Below are positions 1 through 14,113 of a stretch of DNA of 64,000 nt, piece after piece (within the stretch, counting starts at the first letter, position 1; every line of letters begins with the position of its first letter). Location: contig SIJG01000090.1 in the NCBI GenBank assembly GCA_023374025.1, positions 77,180 through 141,179 of the forward strand, given 5' to 3'. Origin of the DNA: Heterodera schachtii (lineage: Eukaryota; Nematoda; Chromadorea; Rhabditida; Heteroderidae). A program made the translations under genes and the position numbers. Below the pieces are notes generated by a model, which saw nothing but the letters and a program-made list of their open reading frames with translations, was not told the DNA's origin and did not search any database.

Positions 1-2356
1 AATGATGTCTTCATAAATATTTTATAATTATATTAAATGTAAACTTAAAATAATAATTGAATATTTCCAATGATCGTTTTTATTCGAAAAATAATTATTA
101 TTTAATAAGCGAGTCGAAAAATGCATTGATTTAAAAATATAATTTACTTAATATAAAAAATTTAGCAAAAATAAAGAAACAAATAAACCTAAATTTCTAT
201 TAAATTGATTAATTAACCTTAATTTTTGTTGTTTTCAACAAATATCACATTAAATTGTTATCAATATGTTTATAAAAACGGAATAAAACATAATTTATAT
301 ATCAAAAATAATTAAAAAAAAAAGCTTGAAAATTGTAAATTTGCTAAACATTTATACCTTTGTTTTATTAGTTAAAATTTTGTTTTATTTGATATTTTTT
401 CAAAAAATTAAATAAAAAATTAAATTAAACATTTTTATTCGCTTTAAATACATTTATTAAATAAAAGAAACAAAAAAGAGCAATACTAATAATAAAATTG
501 AGAAAATTTTAAATAGAAATTTTTTTAAAGAAAAATAAGGAGGTTGTATTTCAAAGCTTCTGCCTGTGACAAGAAAGTTTCAACCCGAAATTCCGTTGAA
601 GCAATTATCAAATATTAGAAATATAAGATTTGAATGTAAATATTGAAAATTTATTTTAATAAAAAATAATAATAGCTTACATACTTTTCCAATAGATAAA
701 TTTATTTTTTTTTGTTAAAAACCATGATTATATTATTCAGAAATAAATTATTAATATTTATATTTAGAAAACTATTATTTTTAATTTTTATTATTTAAAA
801 GACTAAATATTGTCAATAAGTTTTATAAAAAAAGGAATGTTAACTATAAATTATATCAAAAAAATAATGATTTAACTTCAATTTAATAATTTTTTTAAAT
901 GAATGTTAATATTGTGAGTCCAAAAACGAAAATAATATCAATGTAAATTAATGAATAATTTTCTAAGTATTTTATTTTTGTTTTATTTATAAATTTTATC
1001 TTATTAATTTAACCCATTATGAAAAAATACTATAAGCAAGAATATTAAAAATCAATCATAAAATCTAAATAATTTGAATTATGAATGCTGAAAAGAATAA
1101 TAAATATTTATTAAAAAGGGTAAAAGTGAATTAAAAAATCCTAGATTGACATTATATTCAAATTTGAAAAAATTATTATAACAGAAAATCTATTTGAAAG
1201 TTAAATTTCCATGCATTTATTATAAGGTTTTCTATAAACTAATTTTATTAAAATTCACCCTTAAGAGGATCTATTTGGGCAAAACGACCAATTCAACAGG
1301 TTATACAGAATTATATTATTTATTTATATAAATACCAAATATAAATTTAATTAAATAATTTTTAAGGAATCAGCCAAGATAAACCAAGAAGTTTATTTCA
1401 CCATGATAATAAAAAAAGAAAATAATACAATATTGACTCAAAGCTCAAAAAATTAACCAATAAATAATAACATAAATATTTTAGATTTTTAAAAATTATA
1501 GCACTTATATTAATAATAAAAAAATTCTCAAAAATGCCATTGAAGTTGAATATATTATTATGTGGATCAAGTAAAAAAGAAAAATAAATAAACTTGGTAA
1601 TAAAACTATTAAGGCTTATTTAAATTAAAAATAAATTATTTAATAAAAATGAATTTAATATATTAATTAATTCTCGAAATGACAATTTACGTTTATAATC
1701 CAAACCATAATTAATTAAATAAAAATCGAATTATTTTTAACAAAAATTATTCACAAAATAGGTAATAGAAAAATTTTTAAAAAGTCTATTTTTATAAAAT
1801 TTATACGTTTAGAAATTATATTTAATAAATATAAAAAACTCAAAGGTTCTGCTTATGATAAAAAAATTTTATAAATAATCACTAAAAAGTCAAAATTTAT
1901 TAATCATTTACCACAATTATTAAGCAACATAATGAATCTTATTAAACAAATGACATCACTTTAATAATAGCAACCACTATTTAATTTTTAGTTCATATCG
2001 GTTTATTAAAATCATAAATAATAAATTGTATGATTTAAATAATTTATAACTGTATGTTAATAAGTCTTTTATTTTAGGAATGGAACACGAGGAAGAAAAA
2101 TGGGGATTAAGACAATAATGAAACAATATGAATGAATATGAGAAAATGGGGGGAATTATATTGGCTGGAAGGGCAAAATCAATAAATTGGGAAATGAACA
2201 TAAATGGAACGCCAAACATTCAAATCAAATCTCTTCTTTCCTCACATATATTTAAAATTTACATATTCAAATAATTCTTAACTCAATTAACGACCAACTC
2301 AAATACAAATATTTGACGAACAAAAATTAAAGTATTAGTAATTAAATTAGATTAAA

Positions 2357-2460
2357 GATTGTACATGAAACAAAGTTAGTAAAGATGACCAACAAAGTAA
2401 CACAACGTGTAACCTACGCGAGGATAAAAAATACTGGGAATTTAAATTAAAAATTTATAC
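2357..2460 (+). repeat. Diverged dispersed repeat, copy A
   Basis: This segment begins GATTGTACATGAAACAAAG and contains ACGCGAGGATAAAA. A similar segment lies at 57301-57415 in the same orientation. The two share the opening block, the ACGCGAG(G)GATAAAA block and an AAATTTAAAT-like tail at nearly the same spacing (about 56 versus 59 bases from GAAACAAAG to ACGCGAG). The middle is poorly conserved, as expected for two old copies of one family. No coding capacity and no clear ends are seen. Confidence 0.45.
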
Positions 2461-5400
2461 TTTTCAAGAGCCAAAAACGATAAATTATTATGCAATAAAA
2501 TTATAATAAATGAATAATTGCAACTTATTTTATAAATATGTCAGGAATACTTGATTAAACCGAGAAAAACAAATGTTGTAGAATAAAATATATTAATGAA
2601 TTTATTAAATTTATTTATACAAAAAAAAAATATTGTAAAATTAAAATAGTAGAATAATTGTATATGAAATGATTATCTTTTAATAAATAATTAAAAATTC
2701 TAATTCAAAATCTCTTTGAATGTTAAAATTGAATGTATTATTTAAAACAAAAAAAATACGTAAAAAAAAGGATAGTCTTATTTTTCAATAATTTTAATAA
2801 AACCCTAAAACAAATTTGTTATAAATCAATAAAAATTGCTGGTTTAACCAAAGCTATGGGAGAGAACCGTTAAAATTAGTAATTTTTTAAAATTGCCAAA
2901 AATTACCACTTTCTAAAAATAAATTCTAATGAATTATGAAGAGATATTAAATAATTACATGATCTTAATTAGAGAAAATGATGAGAGACATTTAATAATG
3001 TTCATTTAATCAGCAAATAATGAATATAATCAAAATGTTTGCCAATTTTTTTACTCATTTTACATAGAAACGAATTTAAAAAAGAATAAATACAATAGCA
3101 TTAAAATACGTACATCAAAAGAAAAAATATTCAAAAAGCAAAAAATTTTAATGAAAAAAAAATTAATCAAATTTAAATTTATTTTTCTCTAAATCAACAG
3201 AAAAAAAGTGAGATATTAATTAAGAAAAATAAATAATTTGTTAAATGTGTACACTATTTAAAAATAGAAAAATTAATTTGACATTGATAAACGTCAATCG
3301 GTAAATATAACATTAAGAAATGTTGTGAGAAAAAAGTCCACTCTGCAAGAAAAACAAAGGATAAATGCTAAGCGAAAAATAAATATTATAAGATTAGGCG
3401 ATTAAAAGGGACAGCTAAATGCATTTAAAAAATAATTGATACGTAGAGTTACTACCTCTTATACCAAGATTGAACAATTTGATTAAGTTTTAGCTAAATT
3501 ATGATGTATTTTAGAAGTGATTTCATATAAATTTATCTATTTAAAAATAATGGTTATAATTAAAAAATAGTATAAGAATTTTATCAAAAAAAACGTTAAA
3601 TTTCAATGAAATTGCAAGGATAAATTTATAATTTTTCATTTTTAAGGCTTGCTTTTAATTATTTTTATAGTTTTTAAAATCCTAATTCTATTTATTTTTC
3701 AACTTGTATTCATGATGTTAAAAAAATATTAATATATTGTTCTTTAATATTCTGGCCGAATATTGCGAATGTCATAAGAAATTTAAGAAAATAATTCTTA
3801 CAAATAATATTAACAATTTTCTAATTTTAGGCTATAATTAAAAAAACAATTTATAAAAAGCAAATTTCTTTTTTTTTAAATATTTATTTATTATCAATAT
3901 ACTTTAAAAAACTTAATTTAAACTATAACTTCTGTCAAAAAAATAATAACAAATAGAATCATTAAATAATATTAATAAAGATTCTGTGGAATATAAAACA
4001 TTAAACACATAACAAACATAAATTTAAAGATATGACGTGTTAAATGTAAAAAAATTACACAAATTAATTCTTAGTTAACAATGCAATAATTAATTACAAA
4101 CAATTTAATTTAATTATAAATACAAAACTGAACTACACATCTTAAATTAATAAATAAAATTTGGATAAAAATATAAAAAGCTCTGCAAAATAGAAGTGCA
4201 TAATAGATTAAAAATAAAAACGAATTAAATTAAAAAACTAAATCGAAAAATTAAATATGAAATAATAATATTTGTAAAATTTATTAGAAATTTAAGCGCA
4301 GAAAAACGCTTATTTGATTGCAAATTCTAACCGAGAAAATAACAATTATTTAAATTAGCATTTAAAATAAATTGTAAAAATGGGCAAATGGTGGAGTGAA
4401 AGCGCTCCGTCAAAGAGACGAGAAAATATACAATATTATAAAATTAATTATTTAATGAATTTTAAATAAATAATAAAAAAGCTAAAATAAGAAATTTTAT
4501 ATGAAAATAATAAACACACAATTTAAGAAATAATATAATTTAATCAAAAATCTAAAACCGTAGGAAATACAGTCTATTTGAATATAATTTTTAAAAAATC
4601 GATAATTATATTAACCTTTTATAAAAATATACAAAATTATAAATAAACTAAAGAAGGGTCGGCGTCGTTTTCGTACGAATTCAACATTTAAATAACAAAA
4701 AGTCAAGAAAAAATGTAAAAATAATAAATAATTTTACATATTTTTAAATGATTTCAAAAGACATATATCACCGAATTTCGTCAAAATCATGTGTTCATGT
4801 GTACTTGAAAGTAGAAAATTAAATGTAACACCTAAAATTCAGCTCACTATTGTTATCACTCTTGTTAAAAATAATTGAAAGATTTTTTCAAAAAAAAAAA
4901 TTAAAATATTCTTTTAAACATTATTAAATTTTTATTCTGCTAACTATTTGAAACATGAAAAAAATATTTACAAAAATCGTTTGTTTTTTATGAAAGTTTT
5001 TAAATTATATTTTTATTTTTAATATTCAATAATTAGCACAATATAAACAATTCGTTAATTTTCTTTTCAACATAATTTTAATAATGTTTTTATTTTTACA
5101 ATTAAAAAACATATATATTACCAATTATTTTGGTGTAATTTTCTTTTTATAATGACTAAAAAAAATTTATTTCTTAAAATTGTTCAATTTTCGAATAAAA
5201 ATCGAATTGATTGATAAAATCTGATGAGAAAAGCGGGTTATAATTAGTGTTTTTTAAAACTTTTGAATGTTTATTTACTTCTCAAAATTATTTTAAGTGA
5301 TAAATTATTTTACAATTAATAAAAGAATATTATTATAAGCACATTTACTTTGTTAAAGCTTTTTAAATTGAATAACTAGTTATTTTATTTTCTTGTTTCA

Positions 5401-8400
5401 TTTTATGTTTAAAATTTTAAAATAATCATTTGTAATTTTTTTATGTTATATAAATTTTTATATTTTTAAATTGTCTTGAGAACATTGTCTGACTTGTATC
5501 TCGAATAATTTTTAGATTAAATTAAAACAAAACAGTGTAAAATTGTAGCAGCTGGTTTCTAATGAAAAAAATTAATTTTCCGATTAATCCTTTTTAAATA
5601 TTTATTTTTGGTATATTGCAATCAGTTATGATTTAGAAATGCGTTGGAAAATTTTAATTAAGTTTTTTTATTAGTGTTTAATTTTTTATTTGAAATGTAT
5701 ATTTTGACTTTAAACAAAAATAAATCAAAATCAAATTTAACTTCTTTTTAAATTTATAACAAATTGAATTAGATTGAACTTTATTTATTTTAGGATTTTT
5801 GATTGATAATTGTTTAATTGGTTTTTGAGCTAATATTAGTATATTCAATTTTTTATGTTTTTATCATCATGGAAATTGTGTTGCATATGTATTTAGTTGT
5901 ATTGAGGTTAGTTAAATAATAAAATACCAGACTAACTTTTTACACAGAATATTAATTTTTAGTTTTAAATTTATTTTTTAAAGATTAAATCTATTAATGC
6001 AAACATTTTTTATATCAAATTTTATTCCAAAATCATTAATAAATAACTAAATTTAATAACAAATTAAAAAATTAAAAAATATAATGTAATTTATTTTTTT
6101 CATACCAACATATAACAAATACATACTTTTTAAATAATAATGATTAAAATTTAAAAAATATAATAAAAATGAAGCGTCACATTAAATACGAGATAAAAAT
6201 GACATTCTTCAGCAAGTGAAACATAAAAAATTAGATAAAGAATAAAACCAGGCATTTATTACATCTAAGCAAGAAATTATTGTAAAGCATTAAATTTAGG
6301 ATATTCGACCGCATTTTAAATTTGTATTTTAATACAAAAAATCCCTAGGAAAAATAAACAAATTTAGTTTAATTGCTGGGAAGAAAAAAATAATAATAAA
6401 TATAAAAGATTTATTTTAAGAAAACAATTAAACAAATTCAAATAAAAAGAAAAATGAATAACGTTTAAGAATAAACTTTAAATTTCAAAAAAAGACAAAA
6501 TTATACAACGAAAAATTTTGTATACGTGAAATAAACACAATAAAATATGGAATTATGCAATACCAATATTTCCCTTATTATTTAATTAATAGTTCTAGCC
6601 TATATTGCCACAATATATTATTAACTTTATGAAAATTTTTTTAAACTGCTTTCTTAATTTTATGAATATTAAAAAAATTTGTAAGATGAAAGAGAAGAGA
6701 TACCGTTTAAATTAAATTTTGAATAAATTAATTATATTGTTTTATTATTGAACAATTTTAATTATAGAAGCGAATTATACCAAGTGGCGATGAGATAAAC
6801 TTAAATTTAATATTTGTTTTTGAAGAATTAAAAAACTTAGGCTCTGAATTTTTAACTATCAATAGAAAATTCAAATACATTCAAAAACTAATATTTATCA
6901 AAATTAAAATATTACTAAATTAAAATCAAATTATTTTTCAATTCACTTTCATTTAATTTAAAATAATATTTTCCATTGAGAACATTTATTCCCTATACCG
7001 AAGAATTTAAAATCAATATAAAAAACAATATATTTATTTAGAGAATAAAATAAATTGATGATAAAAGGAAAAATTTTAATTAAATATAATTTCTCGAAAT
7101 AAGCGATTTGCAAACGATCATAATTCTAAAAACAACGATTGATCATAATTTTGTTATTTTTATCAAACCTTCCAATTATGAAAAAACAAAATTGCAATAA
7201 GCAAAAATCATAATAATAAAGAATATTTCTAATAATTAAAAAAATAAAATAAATTAGCTTAATTTTTATTTTTATTTTTAATCAGGAATTATGTATATTG
7301 TAAAAAATATGATATAAAATCCCAATAACTTTTTTTACGCCACCGGATCCGAAAGTACGATGTTATTTATTTACATATTTGAAATATTAAATTCAGCACA
7401 TTTTAATTAACACTTAATTTTATATTATTTAGAAAAAATAATATAATTTATTTGAAATAATTTATTTTCACTCAAATAAGATAACATTTTATTTCGACTA
7501 AATATAGTGCAATACGTTTCATAAAATATGATAAACTATTTTTAAAAACAGATAATCATAATAATAATAAAATTGAAAAGATTTAAAAAGCAAAACAAAA
7601 TAAATTTGAGTGTTTTGGCGGAAGCTTGCCACGCAAATTGTGCATTTTAATCCAATTAACAATTGGAAGCAATGTTTTCAAAATAAATTGTTCTTAAATG
7701 AATTTAAAGCTTATTAAGGATTAAGCTTAAATAAAATTCTTAAACCATGATATTTATGGTGAACCTCAAATTAATAATATTACTTTACGTAAAAGCTGTA
7801 ATTTAAAATTTATAATAAAGTTTAAAAAAATAATGAATTTTATTTTCAAGATTTGCCGACGTTGAAATATTTATTTTGCTATTATTTATGCAGTAAATAT
7901 TTCATAAAATAAAAAACTTCAAATATTAAATTAAAAATAAATAATTTTAAATTCAAAAAATATTTTAAATAATTATTTCAATTAAATTAATCAATTTAAA
8001 AATTTTGCATAATTATTAATCACTACTTTTATTGTCAGAGATTTTTAATATATTTTTGAACATGAAATGAACGAGAGAAGATTTAAGAAATAATAAAATT
8101 TAATGAATATAAAAATATAAAAATTATTCAAACAATGATCAAAAATATTGATAAAAATAAAATAAAAAATAATCTAAAATAGAGAAGATAGAAATAAAAA
8201 AATTGATAAAAGAAAAAACAGTTAAAAAATATTATGAATCAATTTGAATAAAAATATTAAACTTATTAATTACTTTATCATTTATATAATAGGTTGAATT
8301 AATATAATCATTAATTTTACTTGAAAAATTAAACTAATTTTTTTTTAATATTTAAAAAATTATTTAACTGCATGCATGACAAAATATAAACAAAAAAGGT

Positions 8401-10337
8401 GATAAACTAGAGAAAAAACAAAAATATTATTTTCTTTCAAAGCACTAATGACATATTGAAAATAAGTTTATTAATAAAAATAATTATTAAGAAAGAGAGA
8501 AAATAAAACCAATGTTTTAATGCTAATCAAACATCAAACAAAATGAGAGAAGTTTCGGCATGAGAATATATCATAAAAATCTTAATTGAAAAGAAATTCA
8601 TGAAGTTTAAAAATAAATGATAATAAAAAATTTATTTTAATTAACAAATGAATTACACACATTTAATTATAGAAGGTTTATCTTATCATTTACATTAAGT
8701 CAGTACCATATTGATTTTTTTTCAAAAATCAATATATTTGAGTCACACTGTAAACAAATAGAGTTAACCTAAAAATTAAAATATTTAATAATTGACCAAA
8801 ATTTAATAAATTTATATTGAATAATTAACTAAGAATTTAAAAAAATATATTAACGAAATTTAATCAGTAAAAATGACAATTTTTGTAAATAACTTTCCTG
8901 CTAACCCTAAAGGAAAATTAAGAGCAGCATAAATAATTAACATATTTTTTGACCTACATATTGCAATTTTATATGCAGCAAATTAAATCAATAGTAAAAG
9001 AATAAATTATTAAGTTTATTAAGTTTTTGTGGCAAATTAAATGAATTAGTGAACGTTTAAGGAAAATATTAAAATTAAAAAGGGATTTAAATATTGGAAT
9101 TTAAACTGAATATTGTAAAACAAAAACAAAACTTTATTATATAGTTCAACAAATTAATTATAAAGTTTTTTTAGTTCACGATTTTTTTATAAATTTTATA
9201 TTTATTTATTTTAGAAAATTTTTGAATTCAATGGTCAAAATCAAAACACTATGTAATTCAGACACTAAAGAACGGAATAATTGTCAATATTTGTCGGTCA
9301 TTATTTATATATTTTTTTGTTTTTACATAAGAAAGTTTTAATACCTTTTTATGTTTATTTATGTTTTAAAAATTATTAATAGAATAATGAAATCAAAAAT
9401 ATATTGTAAAATATATGACCAAAAATTGGAAAATTTAAATTTTAACGAAAAGATTTTATGTAAGGTTTCAAGATAAGAACATTTTTCCTTAAACTAAATC
9501 TATCTTAACAATATGAATAAAGCCTTCAAATAGATTCATTAAAAAAGTTTTCTTTACAAATAGAACTAACATACAAGAAAAAAAATTTTAATTAAAATTA
9601 ATCTTCTAATATTCTCGTACAAAATTTAATGATGTTTAATAAAATTAAAAAAGAAACAAAATTATCAAAATTAAAAAAAACAATTATTTTTCTGATAAAT
9701 GGAAAGTGCCAAAATTAAATAATTAATAAACAACAGATTTATGATACTTTTATTTATTGGAAATATAATATAATAATAATAAATGAATTTCCATGCAATG
9801 AAATGGACAATAATCGCTTCTTGACCATGAGAAAACACTAAAGAAAACAAAAAATATGCTTTTCATTTTTATTAGATAAATTAAAATTTATTTGTGTTGA
9901 AATATTTTTAAATTTTTTAAGCCAAAAAACCTTTTTATTTATATCGCGATATAACTAACTTTGTTTGTTAAGAAACTATCAAAGATTTACTAATAAAATT
10001 AAAACAAATTCATTGAGTCACTTTATTTTTTTATGACCAACAATAAATTTTATTGTTTATTAAAAAAGTATATATTTGATCATTATAAAGAGAATAAATT
10101 TATATTAAACAGATATAAATAAATCATGAAAGAAAAAAAGCCGCAATTCATCAAAAATAAATAAAACTTAAATTTAAGAAAAATAAGAATTAAAAATTCC
10201 ATAATTTAATATTAATAAAATAATAAAGGATTAGAAAAAAAGCCAGTTTATAGAAACTAGAAACTATTTAAAAACCTAAATCAAATAAATAATTTATAAT
10301 TTTAAATTTACACGAAAAATAAAATTAATTAGTTTGT

Positions 10338-10345
10338 GAATAATA
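10338..10345. repeat. Target-site duplication, left (GAATAATA)
   Basis: An exact 8-base match to 11086-11093 on the other side of the hAT-like element. The sequence is AT-rich, so the match gains its weight from the adjacent inverted termini. Confidence 0.6.
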
Positions 10346-10497
10346 AAGGCTCGCATTCGTCCTTGAATGCCAAGGACGTCCTTGGAAATTAGCATTTGAA
10401 AAAAGGAAAAATAATCAAAGGAAATTAGATAAATTTTTAATTTCTAGCATATTTTGTGCAAAATCTGATACGAAATTGCACAAAAATTCCCAATTTT

Positions 10498-10527
10498 TCC
10501 CGGCGGTGCCTATCGGCACCGCCGGGA
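10498..10527. repeat. GC-rich palindrome 1
   Basis: A perfect 13-bp stem, TCCCGGCGGTGCC against GGCACCGCCGGGA, with a four-base loop TATC, in otherwise AT-rich DNA. It is followed by a T-run, but there is no reason to read it as a bacterial terminator in this eukaryotic context. Near-identical palindromes occur at 10762-10787 and, inverted, at 42311-42335. Confidence 0.8.
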
Positions 10528-10597
10528 CCTTTTTTTCTATTTTTTAAAAATTTGATGCTTAAAAATGATCAATTTTTGGAAGAACCAATTAATAATT

Positions 10598-10612
10598 CCC
10601 CCCCCCCCCCCC
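10598..10612 (+). repeat. Poly-C tract (15 C)
   Basis: Fifteen consecutive C, very unusual in this AT-rich window. With the 12-C run at 10789-10800 it suggests a GC-homopolymer component of the hAT-like element. Run lengths may be affected by sequencing slippage. Confidence 0.7.
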
Positions 10613-10761
10613 ACCATTCCCAAAAGTCTTTCGGTAAAGCGCTCGCAAGAAGTGTTGTGAAAAAGTAAAAAATGCTCATCGCCATTATCTCCAAATCGCA
10701 AAATCCGCATTTTTTAGTGAAAATCTGTTAACAAATTACCCTCTAATTTTCAAATTTTTCC

Positions 10762-10787
10762 CCGGCGGCGCCTATCTGCGCCGCCGG
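10762..10787. repeat. GC-rich palindrome 2
   Basis: A 10-bp perfect stem, CCGGCGGCGC against GCGCCGCCGG, with loop CTATCT. It is clearly the same unit as palindrome 1: the arms have changed in a compensated way (GTGCC/GGCAC in one, GCGCC/GCGC in the other), so pairing is kept. A 12-base C-tract follows at 10789-10800. Confidence 0.75.
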
Positions 10788-11085
10788 ACCCCCCCCCCCC
10801 TTGTCTCACAAAATTTTATGAAAAAACGCGCGGCAAAAAAAAAAGCGTTTTTAAAGCAGAAAAAAAGTCGTAACAAATGAGGAAAATGATGAGCGGAAAC
10901 AAAAAAATGTTGGAAAAAACCCATTCTGGCGAAAAGAGACGAGCCATTTGAATAAATATTAACCATTTTTCATTTCATAAGATAAAAATTTTAAATGTCC
11001 TTGGATTTCATGAATTTTCCCCACTATGTCCTTGCAAATCGGCCTACCCGTCCTTGGAAGCCGACTTTGGACGATACGAGCCCTG

Positions 11086-11093
11086 GAATAATA
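11086..11093. repeat. Target-site duplication, right (GAATAATA)
   Basis: Partner of the 8-base repeat at 10338-10345. It directly follows the CGAGCCCTG terminus of the element. Confidence 0.6.
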
Positions 11094-13019
11094 TAATTCT
11101 TTAAAACAGTAAAGAGTAAAATCACGAATCAAACGAAGACAAAATATATACATAGTGTAAATTTAAGAAAAATAATAATTTAAATTAAAAAATTCAGAAA
11201 ATGAGCAAAATTTTACAATAGGCCATCATAATAATTTCAAAATGAACCCAAGGACATGAGAATATTAATTAAATTTTGAAATTTCCAATAAATATTATAG
11301 AAAAAATCTAAAATTGTATATAATTGTCAAGTAAATTTAATAAAAATTGATAAATAAAACAAAAAATTTAATGAATAAAAAGAATTTAAAATTAACTACA
11401 AAAATGGTTTTAAAATTTGTTAGCTAAAATTTTATATCCCTTATTAATTGTATTACGATTAATAAACAGAATTTTATAAATTAAAATTGGGGCAAGAAAA
11501 AAAATCGAAATAAAATGATGCTACAAATATTTTAAATTAAAAATTAAATGTTTATATTTCTTCTATATTACCGAAAATAGTTTTTCTTTAAGAAAAAAGG
11601 GAAAGAAAAAATTTTTTATTTTTGCCAATGAAATAAAAAACGAAATCTATTTTATTAAAAGCTAACATAGACTATTCGAATGTAATTAAATAGGATTTTG
11701 GTTTAAATCGTTTGTTTTCTTTTATAATAAAAATATTTATTTTTTAATATTCAATAAAATAATTGCTTAATATAAATTTAATTTAATTAATATCTGCTAA
11801 AAACTAATTTATTAATTTATCAACACTTGAAATATTTAATTATCAATTTATTTATCTTTTTATAATTATGAATTATTGACAGAAAATTGTTATATTTGTT
11901 CGCTTTTATATTTACTGAAATAAAACAACTAATTGCTTATGAATTTTTGGTGAAATATAAAAGGTTATAGTAATTATATTTATTATTCTTATAGTATGGA
12001 ATAAACTGATCTATGCTACAATAATTTAAATAAGCATCACAAAGAATTAAAATATTAAATTAAAAATAAAAACACAAAAAAAACCAATTATTAAATATAA
12101 TTAATAAAAGTGTTTTTAGGTCTTGATATAATATAACTTCTATATTTAAAAAAAATTCGAAAAAGCAAATAACATTATATTTTAAAATTTTTCAATTAAG
12201 ATGGGTATCTTTGAGTGATTTTAAAAGACATAAATAAATAAATAATTTGAAAATATCAAAAAATGCGTGGGCCATTCTCACGATGTGGAAAGCTCATCAA
12301 GATATCAAAAGCTAAGAATTTTACATATTATTTAAGATCATAAAGGTTAAAAAAATATAAAATATTCTACAGATTTAAATATAAATAAAAACTCAAGTTT
12401 TTCCAATTTAAAAATCAGAAAAAAATGATATATTTAAAAAAAACTTATTTTACATAACATGACAAAATTAAATAAAGGCAAAAATAAATAAAACATCTAT
12501 TCAGTCTTAGGACCTCGAAACAGGCAAATAAAAGACTTGCAATATTGAACGCTTCCACAAGGACAATCAAAAAAATTCATTAGTTCTTTATATTTATAAA
12601 AATGAACTGCATCAGTACAAAAAATAAAAAATTTTAAATGAATGAATGATTTTTTTTAAATAAGCGTTTTATATTAATATTATAAACTTATTTTAAAGAA
12701 AATTTTGATAAAAAAATTCTCTATTAATTTCAGAATTGTTTAATCCTTTTTAATAAATTAGAAGGATATCATAAAAAAAATATTTTTCTATAATTTTTTA
12801 GATATTTGAAGAAATTAATGGAAAAAATTTTCTACTGAAATAAGATTTTCTGCTGAAATGTAAAATAAATAAAAGAAAAGTTTGATTATTAAAAATTTAG
12901 CATTTAAAAAAAGTCCCGAATTTTATTTTTATACAAATAGTTTAAAAAACAAATTTTTCCAATAAAGAAATATTTAATTTATAGTATAAAATTAGTATAA
13001 AAAAAAATTTAAAAAATTA
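11094..13019. other. AT-rich non-genic stretch
   Basis: A-biased low-complexity DNA with no open frame worth reporting. Short GC-richer patches near 12255-12310 and 12505-12560 are not recognised. Confidence 0.65.
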
Positions 13020-13290
13020 TAAATGGAGGCCAAAATGGCAAAAAATATAAATTTTTTGGCGAATACGGCGAAAAATTTTGTAAAATACACCCCATAAATC
13101 GGGATTTCAAAAAACCAAAAATAAACCTTTAAAAATCGACTTCAAAAGGAAAAATACACCCCTAAAAATCTAATTTTTGACTTCAGCCCAGACCCCCAAA
13201 TCCAATGGTTATATGATTTTCTTTTAATTTAGAACTGGAATTTTCCATCTAAAAGCAGGTTGCCGAACTTATGCCGCACACTGTAGATCA
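13020..13290. other. Unresolved GC-richer patch
   Basis: This patch is less AT-biased than its surroundings. Related phrases recur within it: AAAATACACCCC near 13083 and AAATACACCCCTAAAAAT near 13151, plus a CAGCCCAGACCCCCAAAT block near 13185. The internal recurrence suggests old repeat or transposon DNA. No terminal repeats or target duplication could be found and there is no long open frame. Confidence 0.35.
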
Positions 13291-14113
13291 ATCAATTAAA
13301 AAAAATTTCAAAATAAAATTTAATCATTTAATAGTATTTTAAAGTAAAAAACGAATAAAGCAAAAAATACTTATTTAATCTAATTCATTTATTATTTTAT
13401 CTATTGTTTTAAAAAAAATTATTATTTTTTTTTTGTTTTTTTTTTACACATTTGGATAATTATTATGTAAAATTTCATGATAATGATTATTGAATAATAT
13501 TTTATTGAATAATAATTTTAGGAACGTTCGAAATAATTCATTTAATGAAAAAAGTAAAACACAAAATGAATTTATTATTTAATTAATACTCATGAAGCGT
13601 AACTGGAATGCCTTTCACCAATTGTATTACATCACCTTTTTTCTTTGTTTATTATTATTATTTACATAATATTGCTTATTTATTTATTAATACCTATATT
13701 CGTTATTCTCGTCTTTTTACATTGAAAATGATTTCTTTAATTATTATTATAATTTTTGATGGCATTCTTAAGTTTTTTTTTAATTTATGAAAAACAGCGA
13801 TTAAATTCATTATTTCACTCATATCTTATCTTTAATCCGTATTTTTTAAATTATTATTCAATTTTCTTTTCAAGGCACCGAACACAAATTGTGATTTTAT
13901 TTTATTATGTACAATTGTTTAAAATAAATATTTATCAACTTACTTATCCATTTTTATATATATTTATTTTATGTTTTTTATATTAATTTAATTTAGCTAT
14001 TAGCGAGGTGCCAGCGCGTTTCTTAAAAGCGCAATGTAATCGAATAACAAATGCACTAGAATTATGATTTATTTAAAAACGTTATTTCGATATATCATGA
14101 AATATTTGCTAAA
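13291..14113. other. T-rich non-genic stretch
   Basis: T-biased DNA. The open frames at 13608-13790 and 13756-13986 are Tyr/Phe/Ile-rich readings of that bias and are not credible genes. Positions 14012-14035 (GCGCGTTTCTTAAAAGCGC) resemble the termini of the short element at 32110-32463 and may be an isolated end. Confidence 0.55.

Larger units (their letters stand above)
1..10345. other. AT-rich non-genic stretch
   Basis: No gene is visible. Stop codons are dense in all frames and the longest open frame (minus strand near 2.0-2.2 kb) is a low-complexity Phe/Ile/Leu-rich reading of AT-rich DNA. Plus-strand composition is A-biased, except for a T-biased block at about 4.9-5.9 kb and a shorter one near 9.2-9.4 kb. 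Small islands of higher GC (about 540-600, 4380-4430, 4655-4690, 7340-7365, 7610-7650) could be relics of old insertions, but I recognise none of them. One diverged dispersed repeat, at 2357-2460, is listed separately. Confidence 0.7.
10346..11085. mobile_element. Non-autonomous hAT-like DNA transposon
   Basis: The segment is about 740 bp and is flanked by an exact 8-bp direct repeat, GAATAATA (10338-10345 and 11086-11093), the target-site duplication length of hAT transposons. Its right end read inward is CAGGGCTCGTATCGTCC and its left end is AAGGCTCGCATTCGTCC. These are imperfect terminal inverted repeats, and the right one fits the hAT pattern CAGGGNTCG. The left end appears to have lost one terminal base. 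Near both ends there are several copies of TCCTTGG/CCAAGGA, like the subterminal motifs that hAT transposases bind. The inside carries two GC-rich palindromes and two C-tracts, and no transposase, so the element would depend on an enzyme encoded elsewhere. Small open frames inside it (10456-10668, 10772-10966, 10959-11153) show no recognisable protein. Confidence 0.7.

Noticed and set aside
2080..2210. Purine-rich patch resembling LTR wording, considered as an old solo LTR
   Set aside because: Only composition is similar. No shared word longer than a few bases and no TG...CA ends.
10498..10540. Hairpin plus T-run as a Rho-independent terminator
   Set aside because: It has the look of one but lies in a eukaryotic transposon with no gene upstream. 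The same palindrome elsewhere lacks the T-run.
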